From Tenrec ecaudatus (lineage: Eukaryota; Chordata; Mammalia; Afrosoricida; Tenrecidae): a stretch of DNA of 64,000 nucleotides. Numbering within the stretch: the stretch's first letter is position 1; every line of letters begins with the position of its first letter. Under the pieces are notes generated by a model. The model did no database searches. It worked only from the letters and a program-made list of their open reading frames with translations, and was not told the DNA's origin. Of this stretch, positions 1 through 12,389 are shown piece by piece. The translations under genes and the position numbers were made by a program. Location of the stretch: NCBI RefSeq assembly GCF_050624435.1, contig NC_134531.1, positions 252,602,812-252,666,811 on the forward strand, read 5' to 3'.

Positions 1-390
1 TACAGTGTGATGTTGACACTTCTCCATCAAGCAATGTGTAGATTTCCACTTTCTTATCCTGAATTCCAAACCTGTATCATGAAAATGCTGAGCTCCCTTG
101 AACATTCGCTCTTGCAACTCAGTGGCCATGCTGTAAGGTGACTCAGGACACAAGGGAAGATGGCCTTTTGACTAATTGTGATGCCATCTGGCAGCTACCA
201 TTAATGTCAGTCGTGGACACTGACTAGGGCTGGGCTCAAAGCTGGTGAGGTGCTGAATTAATGAAATATATCAGAGGAAATAAAAAGTGCTGCTACAAAA
301 TCATACCAATATTATTATTCAAGTGTGACTATCCCATTGTACGTTGTTGTTTCCGCAACATATTCTCCATCTAGGTCGTTACATTCCTTT

Positions 391-485
391 TTTTGTTTTA
401 AATTCTTTTATTGGGGGCTCTTCATCTCTTATCACAATCCATACATTCTTTCAATCTGTCAAGTAAAGTTTTCATCTTTCGAACC
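391..485 (-). mobile_element. Short L1 3' end, antisense
   Basis: A T-rich stretch is followed by the antisense 3' terminus of the local L1 family (ttttattgggggctc, then ctcttatcacaatccatac). Only about 95 bp is present, so it is a severely 5'-truncated insertion. The same fragment is at 57067-57160 in copy B. Confidence 0.65.
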
Positions 486-526
486 CTTTTCTGTAACAGA
501 CCTGGTTCCATCATGCTTATGACTTT

Positions 527-703
527 GGATGCTAATTCAGAGGTCAGCAGTCAAACCCACAAGTCACTCTAAGGGAGAAAGATAGGAGTTTCTCTTCCTT
601 CAATGAGTCGCAGTGGAGGAAACTCACAGGGGCCGCTGTATACTCTGTCCTGTAGAGTCCCTGTGAGTTGGCATCAACTCCATAGCAGTGCGTTTAGTTA
701 TTA
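527..703 (-). mobile_element. AfroSINE, antisense
   Basis: The stretch reads as the reverse complement of the tRNA-derived AfroSINE. The recognisable parts are gaggtcagcagtcaaacc, gggagaaagataggag, tctgtcctgtagagtc and gagttggcatcaactcc. It is diverged and shared with copy B (57205-57381), so it predates the segmental duplication. Confidence 0.8.
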
Positions 704-1490
704 TACTTAAGTCTGCCATGAGAATTCTCCAATCTTCAATGTACTGTACTTCAAAAGGGCAATTTTTGCATTCTGAAGGGTCTCAAATCTTGCTTTTTTC
801 AATGTTCTTTGAGTTTGGGGAACAAAATGATGTCCGAAGGAGCACAATCCAGGCTGTGGAGTGCGTGGTTTATGGTTTCCCAATGAAGTTCTCAATGGAC
901 AGTTCTTGCTGCACTTGAAGAATGGCATGTGTAAGATTGTGATTAGAAAAATTCCTTAGTACAACTTTCCTGGTCTTTTTCTCATCAAGGCAGTTTCAGT
1001 GTTTTGGTTTCTTTAAAATGTCTTCATTATAAGCTCTTGATATAATCCTGTGCCTTTTGAGAAAATCTATCAAGAGTACCAATTGGAATGACCAAAAGCA
1101 GCCAGAAACCCCTGCCTTGAATTGAACTATCTTAGGAAATTTTTAACACTGTGGAAAATGTGAATTCCAAAACACTCCTTAGTGGTTATGCCTACATTGT
1201 ACACTACCAATACTTTAAAAAAGTATATTTCTGAGAGAGCTTATTTCCAGCCATCCACTGATAACAGGACATTTATTTTTACACTTTGTTTTGGTGACAG
1301 CGTCTATCTCAGGGGTTCAAACTCTCCCAAGCAGCAGTACCATCCTTGATAGCACATTTCTGTCACACACAAACACACACACACACACAAATCTATGCAT
1401 ATATGAATTTAATGTAGTAAGTGTGTGTATGTGATTTCAGTGAAACGGCACAAAATGTAATGGAGAATAGAAATCCCAAATGTTCCTCTT
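704..1490. other. Unassigned sequence inside duplication copy A
   Basis: No supported gene. Short open stretches exist on both strands but are not conserved between copies A and B in a coding-like way. A CA microsatellite lies at its right end. The sequence may be an old repeat that I could not name. Confidence 0.5.
1364..1389. repeat. CA microsatellite
   Basis: An imperfect (CA)n tract of about 26 bp. The equivalent place in copy B (about 58035-58050) has a C-run and only a few CA units, so the tract length changed after the duplication. Confidence 0.85.
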
Positions 1491-1989
1491 GGTTCCTGTT
1501 TTTGCACACTCCCTGCTGACCTCAAGAACAGTCCCTTTGGTCTAGGGAATTTGTGCTTGTACCACACTTAGTTAGGTTAGCTCCACTCTGTATAGCTAGC
1601 CTGAAGCTAGGGAAACCCATGCTTTCCTTCCAGGGGATACTCTGCCTAACGTCTCAGCAGGAAATTCCTGCTGTGTACCTCAGGGCATAAGGCAGCTCAG
1701 CCAACAGTCATTACCATTCCAATTTGTCACAGCAACCTGTGCCCAACCTCTGCAACACCAAAGCAGGAAACTGACCAGCTTTCTGGGGCACTCTCCTGAT
1801 AGGGAAGTCACAGGAGGATAAAGTGGTAGGGAAATCCCATAGTTAAATTAGCTGTAGGCAGTTCGAAGAAGCATTTCTATAAGTCTCCCAGAGAGAGCCA
1901 GTGCTCTTCGACTCCCTTTACACTGGCACCTGGCTTTCCTAAAACAACGCAAACAGCCATCAGTCCCATCAAAAAGACAGGAGAAACAA

Positions 1990-2998
1990 AAGGCAATGGC
2001 AAAAGATGTCCTGAACATAACAACATACATAGAAGAAGCAGACATTGAGCTGCCACAGAAAGAAATGTTCAGAATGCTGCTTGGAGTCATACAGGATATG
2101 AGGGAAACAATGCAGAAAAAGGATGAAGTGACAGAGGAGATAAAGGCCATACACCAAAGAGAAATACAGGAACTTAGGGATGAGATAACAAAAACCAGTA
2201 GCTGAAACATGGACCTTGAGAATTGACTAGAGGAATCAGAGAACCGCACCAGTGACTTGGAGGAGAGCCAAGCAGACTTTAACAAACGTGAACAAAAATC
2301 CAATAAGATTATCAGAGAAGCTGAAGAAAACCCAAAAGCTATATCTGATGCTATGAAGTGGAACATTAGAATAATTGGCTTACCGGAGGAAGACACAACC
2401 GAGAAGTCATCTGCAACAATATTGAGAGATTTTTTGGAGGAAAACTTCCCCAGTTTAATGATTGAAAACCAGGCAACCATTCAGGAGGCTGAAAGAACAC
2501 CAGCTATATCGAATACCAAGAAGAAGTCACCAAAGCACATTGTATTTAAATTATTATACGTTGAGGAAAAGGAGAAAATCATGAGAGCAGCTAGGGAAAA
2601 CAAGGCAATCACATGTAAAGTTTCCCAATTAAGAATATGCTCAGTCCTATCAGCAGAAACTATGAAGAAGAGGAGAGAAAATTGACGGAACGTAACCCGC
2701 AAACCCAAGAATACTCTACCCAGCCAAATTATCGATGAAGATAGATGGAGAATTAAGAGTCTTCCCAGACAAGGAAAAACCGAAAGAGTACGTTAGCAGA
2801 AACCTAGTCCTACAAAATATTCTTGCTGACCCAGTGTGGACAGAAGAACAACCCTTGCCAAGCATATATAAGAGACCACCACATGGAACAACATCACCAA
2901 GAGGGCAACAAAGAGAAAACAGACTCCAAAATAGCATTGGCTTAAGGATGGAAAGAGTAAAAAATGATACACACACACACACATGCACAACACACTAA
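1990..2998 (+). pseudogene. L1 ORF1 pseudogene (copy A)
   Basis: Encoded fragments match the ORF1p of the full-length L1 at 17640: the region starting [15 protein letters not shown], the coiled coil, the RRM-like part ([10 protein letters not shown]) and the C-terminal domain (DGELRVFPDKEK). The frame is broken by a stop at 2203-2205, a stop at 2683-2685 and at least one shift near 2690-2735. ORF1p normally binds L1 RNA as a trimeric chaperone; this copy cannot make it. The last segment ends in a TAA at 2996-2998 just after a CA repeat, which I take to be the ancestral ORF1 stop. Confidence 0.87.
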
Positions 2999-3062
2999 TG
3001 AGAAAGGTAAATAGGAAAAAGGCCAACACAAAAGGTACAAGAGGATATCACAGAGTCCGCAG

Positions 3063-6000
3063 ATGGAGATAATAACCTTGAATAATAATAGCCTGAACTC
3101 AGGCATTAAAAGACTGAGACTAGCAGACTGGCTGAGAAAATACAACCCATCAATCTGCTGCCTACAAGAGACACATCTGAAGGCTACCGACAATAACAGA
3201 CTGAGAATCAAAGCCTGTAGAATGTCCTACCAAGCACATATCAACACAAAAAAGGCAGGGGTGACAATCCTAATCTCAGATAAAAATTGACCTCAAAGTG
3301 GTAAACTGTATGAGATAAGGAGGGACACCATATAATGCTCAAGGGAAAAGTAGGCGAAGAACCACTAAACATTGTAAACATGTATTCCCCGAATGAGAGA
3401 CCAGCAATATATGTCAACCAAACACTCTAAAACATTAAAATAATAATCACAGACTAAACACTTATAGTTGGTTACTTCAAAGCACCACTCACCGAGAAAG
3501 ATAATTCACAGGGAATTACATTCAACAAGGAGGCTAGAGAGTTAAACACCACAATTAGACAATTTGACCTGATAGATATTTACAGAGCTTTTCACTCAAA
3601 TACAAAAAAATTCACATTCTTTTCAAGTTCACATGCCACATATTCGAAGATAGACCACATGCTGGGGCATAAGGCAAATCTACATACATTTAAGCACATT
3701 GAAATCATAACGACCTCTCTCTCTGACCACTGTGCCATAAGGCTGGAATTCCACAAAAGGAAGACAAGGAAAATGAGAGCAAATAATTGTAGGATGAATA
3801 ATTGTCTACTACAAAAGGAGTGCGTACTGGCGCAGGTCAGAGATGAAATTAGAAAATTTCTAGAAACCAATGAGAATGAGCACACGACATACTGAAAATT
3901 ATGGTACACAGCAAAAAAATAGTTATTAGAGGAAGTTTGATAGCCATACATCCAAACCTGAGAAAGGAAAAGAGACTCATGATTGATGTGCTGGCACAAA
4001 ATTTACAGCAACTAGAGCAGGGTCAGCAGGACAATCCAAATAATAGCAAAAGAAAATAAATGATAAAACTCAGGGCTAAGATTCAGGAGACGGAAAATAA
4101 GAAAGCTATGGAAAAAATTAATACTGCTAAAAGTTGGTTCTTTGAAAGGATAAACAGAATCAATAGACCACTGGCAGTCCTAACTAAAGAAAGGAGGGAA
4201 CAAATTTCGATAGCAAGAATAGGGGATGAAAGAGGGGGCATTACAGCAGATTCTAAAGAAATCAAAAGGATAGTTACACAGTACTATGAAGGATTGTACT
4301 CCAATGAATTCAACAATTTGGAAGACATGGACAAATTCTGGGAAAAACAATCCCTCCCTAGACTCTCCTCGGTGGACATCCAGAATCTCAACCGACCCAT
4401 AGCAATAGAAGAAATAGAAAAGTTTATCAAAGGATTACCAACAAAAAAATCCCCTGGACCAGATGGCTTCCCTGGATAATTCTACCAAACATGTTGGGTA
4501 GAACTAACACCAATCCTACACCAACTCTTCCAGAGCATAGAAAAAGATGGCAAGCTCCTGAATTCCTTCTATGAAGCTAGTATAACTGATGCCAAAACCG
4601 GGTAAGGATCCCACAAGAATTGAGAACTACAGAACAATATTCCTAATGAGCATTGATGCAAAAATCCTTAACAAAATATTAGCCAACAGAATACAAAAGC
4701 ATATAAAACAAATAATTCACCATGACCAAGTCGGATTCATACTAGGGATGCAGGAATGGTTCAACATACAAAAAACCTTTAGTATTGTTCTTCGCATTGA
4801 CAAGAAAAACTAAAAGAACCACATGATAATATCGATAGATGCAGAAAAAGCATTCAGCCACATCCAACACCAATTCCTGTTTAAGACACTTGAGAAGATA
4901 GGAATGGAATGAAAGTTCCTCAAGACAATACAAGCTATATATGAAAAATCAACAGCCAACGTGGTAGTCAATGGAGAAAAGAGTAACACAATCCCACTGA
5001 AAAAGGAGACCCGACAAGGATGCCCCTTGTATCCACTCTGATTTAATATCATGATGGAGGCTTTAGCTAACAGCGTAAGGCAAAGACATGACATCAAAAA
5101 TATTCGTCTGGGGAAAGAAGAGGTGAAACTATCATTATTTGCAGATGATATGATTTTATGTATGGAAAATCCTAAAAGTTCCACAATGGGAGTCATAGAA
5201 GAAATAAAGGAGTTAGGCAGAGTGGCCAGATACAAGATCAACAAAGGGAAGGCCATTGTACTGTTATATACATCGGATAAACCACAGAAGAGGAGATAAA
5301 AAAGGTGGTACGCTTCACAATAGTCAAATACAAATTGAAATATTTAGGGATATACCTGACTAAGAAAACTAAAGATCTATACAGGGAAAACTACAGAACA
5401 CTATTACAAGAAACCAAGAGCGACCTGAACAAATGGAAGAATATCCCATGCTCATGGATTGGAAGAGTCACTATATACAAGATGTCAGCCCTGCCAAAGG
5501 CACTTTATAAGTTTAATGAAATCCCGAAACTATTACCCTCATCGTTCTACAAAGAAATGGAAAACTGATGACCATATTTATAAGGAGAGGAAAGAAGCCT
5601 AGTGTTAGCAGAGAACTCAAGAAGGACACAGTGGAAGGGCTTGCTTTACCTGACTTTAGCACATACTACACAGCCACCATTGTCAAAACCACATGGTATT
5701 TGTACAATGACAGATACTCCAACCAATGGAAAAGAACTGAAAACTCAGAAATGAAATTATCAGCATACAGACAACTGATCTTTGATAAGGGCCCCAAAAA
5801 TATCAAATGATAAGCAGATGCCCTCTAACAAGTGGTGCTGGAAAATTGGATATGTTTCTGCAGAAAATTGAAGCAAGATCCTTATCTAAATCCACAACAA
5901 GAATAAACCCTAGGTGGATCACAGACCTGGACGTTATAACCCAAACAATTAGGGCCATCAATGAGGGAATTGGGACCAACTTGAGAACTTTGGCACAGGG

Positions 6001-6165
6001 AAGACATAGGCTATCAGAAATAGGGAAGGACACAGACACAGAGGGGGCACAGATTGACAAATGGAATATACTGAAGATAAAACTCCTGTATACATCGAAA
6101 TACATTGAAGGAATTCACCAAGAGAGTAATAAGAGTCCACAGACTGGGAAAACATCTTTAACAGT
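3063..6165 (+). pseudogene. L1 ORF2 pseudogene, 3'-truncated (copy A)
   Basis: The endonuclease start (EIITLN, then [10 protein letters not shown]) begins at 3063. The reverse transcriptase core follows around 4600-5300, with FADDMIL encoded near 5138-5158. Many breaks interrupt it, including a nonsense codon at 4477-4479 where the intact L1 has a sense codon, several internal stops between 3290 and 3660, and frameshifts near 4480-4590 and 5300. The protein would supply endonuclease and reverse transcriptase for L1 mobilisation. It is dead here and lacks the last part of the C-terminal domain. Confidence 0.87.
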
Positions 6166-7734
6166 GTCTTCATGTAGCAAGCTCTCAGCAAACATATGTG
6201 GAATTAATAACTGGACAAGTAGTTCATTTAGCACATCTGCCAAATTTTGATAATATATTTAATTTATAATATTAAAATATATAATTTAATACAATTTACC
6301 TACATTCTGCCACTCCAAGTTTTGCAATGGTGAAAATAAAATAAAATAATTTTAGATAGCCCCATATACTGTTCAACAAGCCTTAGTTACCTCATGATTT
6401 CATGCCTATCTATAATAATACATAACTACAACAAAAGGCTGAGACTCTCATGGAGAGAGGGCTTCATATTTGTGGGCTGCAGATGCATCCCATTCACATT
6501 CTCCTACCTAAAGTTTTTGCTACAATGTCCCCTGGAATAATGACAATTTTAAGGTGCTTTTTGCAAGCACATGGTTGTTACTATACCCTTGAAGGTTAGA
6601 TGCTTGAATGTTATCTCCTGAAGGTTATCTGCCATCATGAGTGATCAGACCCTGTCGATGGCCCACTCTCTTCTGATAAGGATGATAGATTGTTCCACTT
6701 AAGAGACATTTATAGTGAAGTCAATTCAGAGAGAAGCAAAGTCAAGCTGGAATCATAACTCTAGAACCTACCTATCTTGTTACATATGTGCCTTCCTGTA
6801 ACGTGTATATCCATAGCTCATCCATTCCTGTTACGTATATGCCTCTAATACAACCCACTTCCTATTCTGCATGTGTATGTGCTTGCATGCCCCAAATTAT
6901 ATAATCTTGTGAGAGAATACATTCACCTACTCTCCTGTTCCAGTCATCATGGAAGAGGTGAGCCTTTGTATACTTTGTCTGATGTTTCTTTAATTTACCT
7001 TTTAGTTACACAACTGCCCCTGCCCTAGGACCCATTAGTTGTAGCTACTGGTCCCCGGCATCTCAGGGATTTTTTCATGATCAGTAGATAGAGGCTATAA
7101 AATGTCACACTGGTCCCTGAGTGACATATTGGTATGAAGGTATAAACAAAAATCTATTGCTGCAGAACTATACTAACTCAAGTTGTGACCTTGAAAAGCA
7201 ACTTTATAGCAAAGGAGATATGGTACTAGGCAATTTATGACCTACTAGCTTTATCATATTCAATGTTTTCCATATATTCTCCGCTTAATACATTGATGGA
7301 ATGACCTTTTGAAAGTACAACGAAGGTGTCTTAGAGTGAATATCTTATACTGTGAAGGCCTCTTTTTCCAGGAAGCAGTAGATATGCATCATAAGCCAAT
7401 GACCATTATATGATGTCATGTCTACTTTAGTACGCTTATTTAAGCCATGTAAACACAATCAGGGAACTCTCTAAGGAACTTACTTAGGAAATTGCACTTT
7501 TTCAACAGAACTCTAAATTGTATGGATTTAGAGATCCTAGATCTTACAGTAGAAATGCTTTTCTTAGGGAAAAAAACGGAGATGTCCAGTGTACTGAAAG
7601 TTCAAACTTCCACCCAGTTTCTTTGAGTGCTTTATGGGAAAAACAAACAATGAGCAAGGAAAGGCATTACAAGACTTGCAGGAATAGTTGACCTTGATCA
7701 TGAGAAAGAGTTATTACTACTGCTATTCAATGGA
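6166..7734. other. Unassigned intergenic sequence
   Basis: No gene supported. An AT-rich patch lies at 6245-6300. Around 6690-7010 there are repeated phrases (cctgttacgtatatgcc and variants) and a TATA-like tataatcttgtgag, which could be an old LTR, but I cannot place its ends. The part from about 7440 resembles 40229 onward. Confidence 0.4.
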
Positions 7735-8115
7735 AACCCCCAAAACCAAACCAACTTCACTGCCACCAAGTGATGCAGATGCACAGGGACCCAATAGGAC
7801 AAGGTAGAATTGCTCTGTGACTTTCTGACACTGTATGTTTATGGGAGTGAAAATACCATCTTTCTCCAGAGACACACCTGGTGTTTTCGAACTCATGACC
7901 TTTCAGATCCCAGTCCAATGAGTAAAGACAATGCTCCCTTTATTTAATGGAGGCTGAGAAAAATATGTTTGGTATTCAAGAGGTCCACAGGTATGTGTGG
8001 GGACTCCCTTGTCTAAATTTGATGACAATGTGACAAGTATACGAGCTATAATCACCTAAAAACATCTGGTTACCAAGGACTTAGAACCACAGGGCATTAG
8101 GTACTTAGAATGCTG
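7440..8115. repeat. Diverged repeat unit, partner of 40229-40640
   Basis: Aligned by eye, this block and 40229-40640 share ordered words: ttgcactt, atcctggatct or atcctagatct, gaaatgcttttcttag against aaagtgcttttattag, gagtgcttta against gagtgtttta, and taccaaggacttagaacc against caccaagatgtagaacc. An AfroSINE (7735-7935) interrupts this copy only. It is an old duplication or an unnamed ancient repeat. Confidence 0.6.
7735..7935 (+). mobile_element. AfroSINE
   Basis: Sense-strand AfroSINE. Recognisable parts are accaacttcactgccacc, a diverged box after ggacaaggtagaattg, ccatctttctccag, and ggtgttttcgaactcatga. The tRNA-derived head and middle are present. Divergence is high, so it is old. 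Confidence 0.75.
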
Positions 8116-8559
8116 TTCAATGTCATGCAGTTGACTGCTTATTTTGGATTTCTAAAACATAGTCCCTCGTTGTGTCATGCATTCAAAATGTTTGTGTAAA
8201 CATTGTGGCTATATTCCCATTTTGCACTGAATTTCCGTTTTGCTAATGAGGCAGGATTAAGGTGGGATATGGTAGAAAACATTTAAGTAGAAATCATAGT
8301 TAAAATGATAATCCAAGAATAACTTTAAGAAAAATAGAGTAACATTTATATTTTAAACCAACTCACCATATTCTGTGATAACAAATTCAGAAAAATCAAT
8401 TTCAAGAAAGACCTAGCAAATATACCCAAATTTAATATTGTAAAATAACAAAAAATATAACTTCATGTTGAGAGACAAGGAACCAGGTTGAAATCTGTGG
8501 TTTCAAGAGCACCATAGAAAATAAAATAAGTATGGATCATTTTCAAGATACTGAAAGGG
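8116..8559. other. Unassigned intergenic sequence
   Basis: AT-rich sequence with no supported coding region, RNA gene or named repeat. Confidence 0.4.
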
Positions 8560-8836
8560 AGAAACGTTTGAAACAAGAATTGTATATCTATCGAAGCTGT
8601 ATTTTCAGGAGCGACCATTCTCTGTGGAAGCACATTGTGCTTGGTACAATGGAGGGGCTGGGAAAAGAGGAAGGCCCTCAATGAGATGAAATGACACTAT
8701 GGCTGCTGCAGAAGGTTCAGGCATAGGAACAATGGTGAGGATGAAACAGGACTGGGCAGTGTTTCATTCTATTGTGCCGAGGGCACTATCAGCTAGGACT
8801 GATCCGGTGGGACCGAAAAACAGCAACAGCGACAAG
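8560..8836 (+). mobile_element. RTE (BovB-type) LINE 3' end
   Basis: Carries the characteristic RTE 3' segment: aagcacattgtgcttggtac, ggaaggccctcaatgagatg, ggactgggcagtgtttcatt, then a diverged terminal part. It resembles the 3' ends at 27000-27228 and 29560-29745. It is 5'-truncated, and the 3' terminus overlaps in sequence with AfroSINE tails, as expected when a SINE borrows its LINE partner's end. Confidence 0.7.
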
Positions 8837-8916
8837 TTGTATTTTTAGTATTACATGAAGAATTAGAACACCACAATACTAAATAACCACTTCAAGGGAG
8901 GGCAAGATATATGCAT

Positions 8917-8946
8917 AGTAGGTTTCTTTTTTTTTAGTAGGTTTCT
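8917..8946. repeat. 11-bp direct repeat around a T8 run
   Basis: The 11-mer agtaggtttct occurs at 8917-8927 and again at 8936-8946, separated only by eight T residues. It has the shape of a target-site duplication with just a reverse-oriented A-tail inserted. Confidence 0.7.
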
Positions 8947-9179
8947 AAATATTTATTAATTACTGTGTGTATGTTAATAATAAACTGTGCATACAGGCAT
9001 GTATGAGAGTAAAACTTGCATTCTGATTCATTGATGCATGGGTTTACTTAAAATAAAACAGTTTTATCTATCTCATGATATTAGTGGATGGCTGTAGACT
9101 TCTCTCACTTATGCATGTTAGAGCCATTCAGGAGCCTTCCCAAAAAAAAGGTTTCAATCAAAACTGTTGTTTTTTTGTG

Positions 9180-9691
9180 TGTGTTAATCTGGATACATTA
9201 GAAAAACAAATCCACAGAAACCCATAAATAAGAGTTTTATATGAAGGTTAAGTGAACACCAAGAAAACATCCCAACCCAGTGTGGCCCAAGCCCACAAGT
9301 CCAACATTAACCCATATGGGCACCACCAATCCATAAGTTCTCCTCCATCTCACAAAACAGACACAATGATGCCGACTGTTAGGAGAAAGCTGAGTCAGTA
9401 AATGTGTAAACATCTCACCTCTGACAGGGGCCTCCACACTGCTGCTCCAGCACCCAGGGCTGCCTCTGGGTAGGTCCATGCAGCTTCTCCTTGGGGATGT
9501 CTTGCAGGAAGTCAGCCTTGCCAGCTGAAGCAGGGATCTGGCTAAGGCAGCTGCATCCTGGTCTGACCATCACAAAGAAAGAGCTCCAAGAACAAGAAAA
9601 GCGAGGCTCACTGAGCCATTTATCTCTCTGCCCTTCAATTAAACCCAAATGTGTTTATTGGCCAGGTTGTTACAATAAACTAACTACCTCA
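9180..9691 (-). mobile_element. Solo LTR, antisense, same family as 15793-16349
   Basis: On the minus strand it starts TGAGGTAGTTAG and ends TTAACACA, so it has TG...CA termini, and it is about 512 bp long. Its centre matches the LTR at 15793-16349: plus-strand tgcaggaagtcagccttgcc against ggctgactccctgcaaga, and ggtaggtccatg against catggacctaccct. No internal retroviral region adjoins it and I found no clear target-site duplication. Confidence 0.65.
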
Positions 9692-10699
9692 ATCCACCCT
9701 TGACAACTTGGCACGTGCACATAATTCTTTAACCTCACAATTGGAATTAGTAACACCTACACCTTAATTCTATAAACCTGTGAATATGTTCCCCCACCTA
9801 TGAAAGTTTATAAGCCAGCCCCTTCATGCCGTTGTCACCCCCACCCCCGATTTTGGGTATCCAATTTATATACTGCACACTTACATCAATCCGGTGCTCT
9901 GAGGAGACAATAATATTTTCTTACATGAAGAATCTTCATTCCAGTTTGACCCTGTGAAGTCTGCATCCATAAGCAAAGTCAAATCTGCACAGGCCATTCA
10001 TAAAATCAGCAACAATATGCACCAGTTCACAGAATCAAAAATCTCCATCTGGTCGAATTCTGGTCCACTCAATGTGGGGTGCCTCACATTAACCCTCGAC
10101 AGGGTGCCCATTGGTCGCTGTTCTTTAGAGCAAGGGCTCTCACCAATACGCCACAAGCCTCGTCCCCTCATGCTCGGTCATGAGCTTTAGACCAGTCAAC
10201 CCCCTCTCATCTTCTCCTCTTTGTCCAGTAAACCAAGTCCACAGGTGTCAGTAGCCAAACTCAACCCGTCTCATTATTGCTGCATTTCTCCCACTTCCGC
10301 TCAACAAGTTGATCCTGGTGGTCACCTAGCAAGCATTTTAACCTGCTCTCAGGTTCCAGTTAACATTCCGTTCTAGAGGGGAGTGTTCTTCATAGTTCCA
10401 GATTTTTTTCAGCTTCTGGTAAAGACCACTGGTTCCTGAGTTTTCCAAAGCTCTGGATGCGGTATAGCTTTTCAAAGCTTTTTTACAGGTATGTCCTAAA
10501 TCCATCTAAAGATAAAATTTTAATGGCTGAAAGTAAGTGGGCATAAAATTTTTCTTTTTCATATTTCCTGTATTTTTCCCAGAAAACAACCGAGTAATGT
10601 GTGGCTTTATCTGACCTCAGGGTACACAAAGAACAAAAACTACAATGATGGAGAGGTCAAGCAAACATCTACTCTCCATCTTATGATTTGTTTCTCCAG
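9692..10699. other. Unassigned sequence upstream of the ERV-L remnant
   Basis: No supported gene. It could include degraded ERV-L internal sequence upstream of the recognisable RNase H region, but I see no motif that proves it. Confidence 0.35.
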
Positions 10700-11636
10700 T
10701 ACCCCACTCCTAAGGTACCTATGATCCTGCTGACCTGACGATGGTAGAGGTAGGTGTCAGTTGTAGATGAAGATGCAGTGTGGAGTCTGGCAGACCCCTG
10801 TTGGTGAATACAGCATAGACCATTGGGATTTTGGAGTAAATTCCTGCCATCCTCTGCAGACAACTACTCCCCATTGAAAATCAGCTGCTGGCCTGTTACT
10901 GGGCCTTGGTGGAGACAGACCACCTTGCTATAGGTCACCAAGTCACCATGAGGACTGAACTTCCCGTCATGAACTGGGTATTCTTTGGCCCACAGACTCA
11001 TAAATTTGGACGTGGACAGCAACACTCCAATGTTAAATGGAAGTAGTAATTATGAGATCGGGCCAAAGCAGGACCTGAAGGGATAAGTAAGCTGCATGAA
11101 TAAGTGGTCTAATGCTCACAGTCTCCACTCCTGTCACAGTACCTTCATTCCCCAAGCCTGCACCTATGGCCTCCTAAGGATTTCCTTACCGGACATTAAC
11201 TGAAGACCAAAAATGTCATGCTTGCTTTACTGATGGCTCTGCACGATATGCGGGTGCCACTCATAAGTAAACAGCAGCAGTACTACAGGCCCTTTCTGGG
11301 CTCTCACCAAAGGATGGTGTTAAAGAGAAATTTTTCCAGAACATCAAGCAGTGCACTATGCCGTTCACTTTGCATATACGGAACAATGGCCAGATGTGAG
11401 ACTGTATACTGATTCATGGGATGTGGCTAATGGGTTGGTTGACTGAATGGTCCGGGAATTGGAAGGAACATGATTGGAAAATTGGTGACAAGGAGGCAGG
11501 GGGAAGAGCTATGTGGTCCGACCTCTCTGAATGGGCCAAGAAAGTAAACACAATTGTATCTGCTGTGTACACTCATCAAAGGGTTACCTCTGAAGAGGAG
11601 GATTTTAACAATCAAGTGTATAAGATGCCATGAACT
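10700..11636 (+). pseudogene. ERV-L pol remnant: RT end and RNase H
   Basis: Translated fragments read like the end of reverse transcriptase and the RNase H of ERV-L: a piece with PLGFW and SADNYSP, then QLLACYWALVETD (10880-10920), then TDGSARYAG near 11225-11260, which carries a conserved RNase H aspartate. A later VYTHQRV segment (about 11565) carries the conserved His region before the integrase. Stops and frameshifts interrupt it throughout, for example near 11265 and 11400. ERV-L RNase H degrades the RNA of RNA-DNA hybrids during reverse transcription; this copy cannot be functional. It continues directly into the integrase. Confidence 0.8.
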
Positions 11637-12389
11637 GTGGAGACTGGTCCTCCTCTTTCCTCTGACACTCCTGTTATCGCCCAATGGGCACATGAGCAAG
11701 GTGGACATGGTGGCAGGTATGGAGGTTATGCATGGGCACAGCAACATGGACTTATACTCACCAAGGCTGACTTGGCTACTGCCACTGCTGAGTGCCCCAT
11801 TTGCCAGCAGGAGACACCAACATTAAATTCAAGATATGGGACCATTACTCAGGGACATCAACTGGCAACTTGGTGGCAGGTTGATTACATAGGTCCACTT
11901 CCATCATGGAGCGTGCAATATTTTGTTCTTACTGGAATAGACACCTACTCTGGATATGGATTTGCCTTCCCTTCACACAACTCTCCTTCCAAAACTACTA
12001 TTTGTGGAGTTACAGAATGCCTCATCCACTGGCATGGCATCCCACATAGCATGGCTTCAGTTCAAGGAACTCACTTCATAGCAAATGCAGTGCGGCAATG
12101 GGCCCATGCCCATGGAATCCACTGGTCGTATCATGTTCCTCATCATCATGAACTACTGGCTTGAAAGATTTGTGGAATGGGCTCCTAAAGACACAATTAC
12201 GGTGCCAACGAGGTGGCAGTCCTGGCGGGCCTGGGGCAATATTCTCCAAGAGGCTGTATACATTCTAAACCAGCGGTCAATATATGGTGCTCTGTCTCCA
12301 ATAGCCAGAATTCATGGGTCCAGGAGCCAAGGGGTACAAGTTGGAGTGATACCATTCACTCTTACTCCTAGTGATCCACTTGCAGCATT
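11637..12389 (+). pseudogene. ERV-L integrase remnant
   Basis: A 175-codon open segment (11637-12164) contains a His-His-Cys-Cys zinc-binding N-terminus (H19, H24, C53, C56 of that segment) and the start of the catalytic core: WWQVDYIGPLPSW with D83, and GIDTYSGYGFAF. The second catalytic aspartate, expected directly before QGTHF, is a valine (residue 142). The segment ends at a TGA (12162-12164) just where the catalytic glutamate should follow. The C-terminal part continues in another frame (ARIHGSR near 12310). Integrase would insert proviral DNA; here it is dead at the active site and by frame. Confidence 0.88.

Larger units (their letters stand above)
1..6165. repeat. Segmental duplication, copy A
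   Basis: This block matches 56684-62757 in the same orientation, with scattered substitutions and small indels. The match covers L1 sequence and also its flank: an antisense L1 3' end, an antisense AfroSINE and about 800 bp of unassigned sequence. Both copies share disabling changes inside the L1, for example the stop at 2203-2205 (58874-58876 in B) and the stop at 4477-4479 (61143-61145 in B). Two independent insertions would not share flank and breaks, so this is a duplication of an already decayed locus. The left end lies at or beyond the window edge. The right end is near 6165, where copy B continues in L1 and copy A does not. Confidence 0.88.
1491..6165 (+). mobile_element. Decayed L1 in duplication copy A
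   Basis: About 500 bp of 5' UTR aligns with 17220-17639 of the full-length L1 in this window (shared phrases include aaggcagctcagccaaca and ggggcactc). ORF1 and ORF2 remnants follow in order. The element stops abruptly near 6165, inside the ORF2 C-terminal region, where homology to copy B also ends. It has no 3' UTR or A-tail here, so its end is a duplication or deletion breakpoint and not an L1 terminus. Confidence 0.88.

Noticed and set aside
6690-7010. Possible LTR with repeated cctgttacgtat words
   Set aside because: No paired ends, no target duplication and no second copy in the window; left as unassigned.
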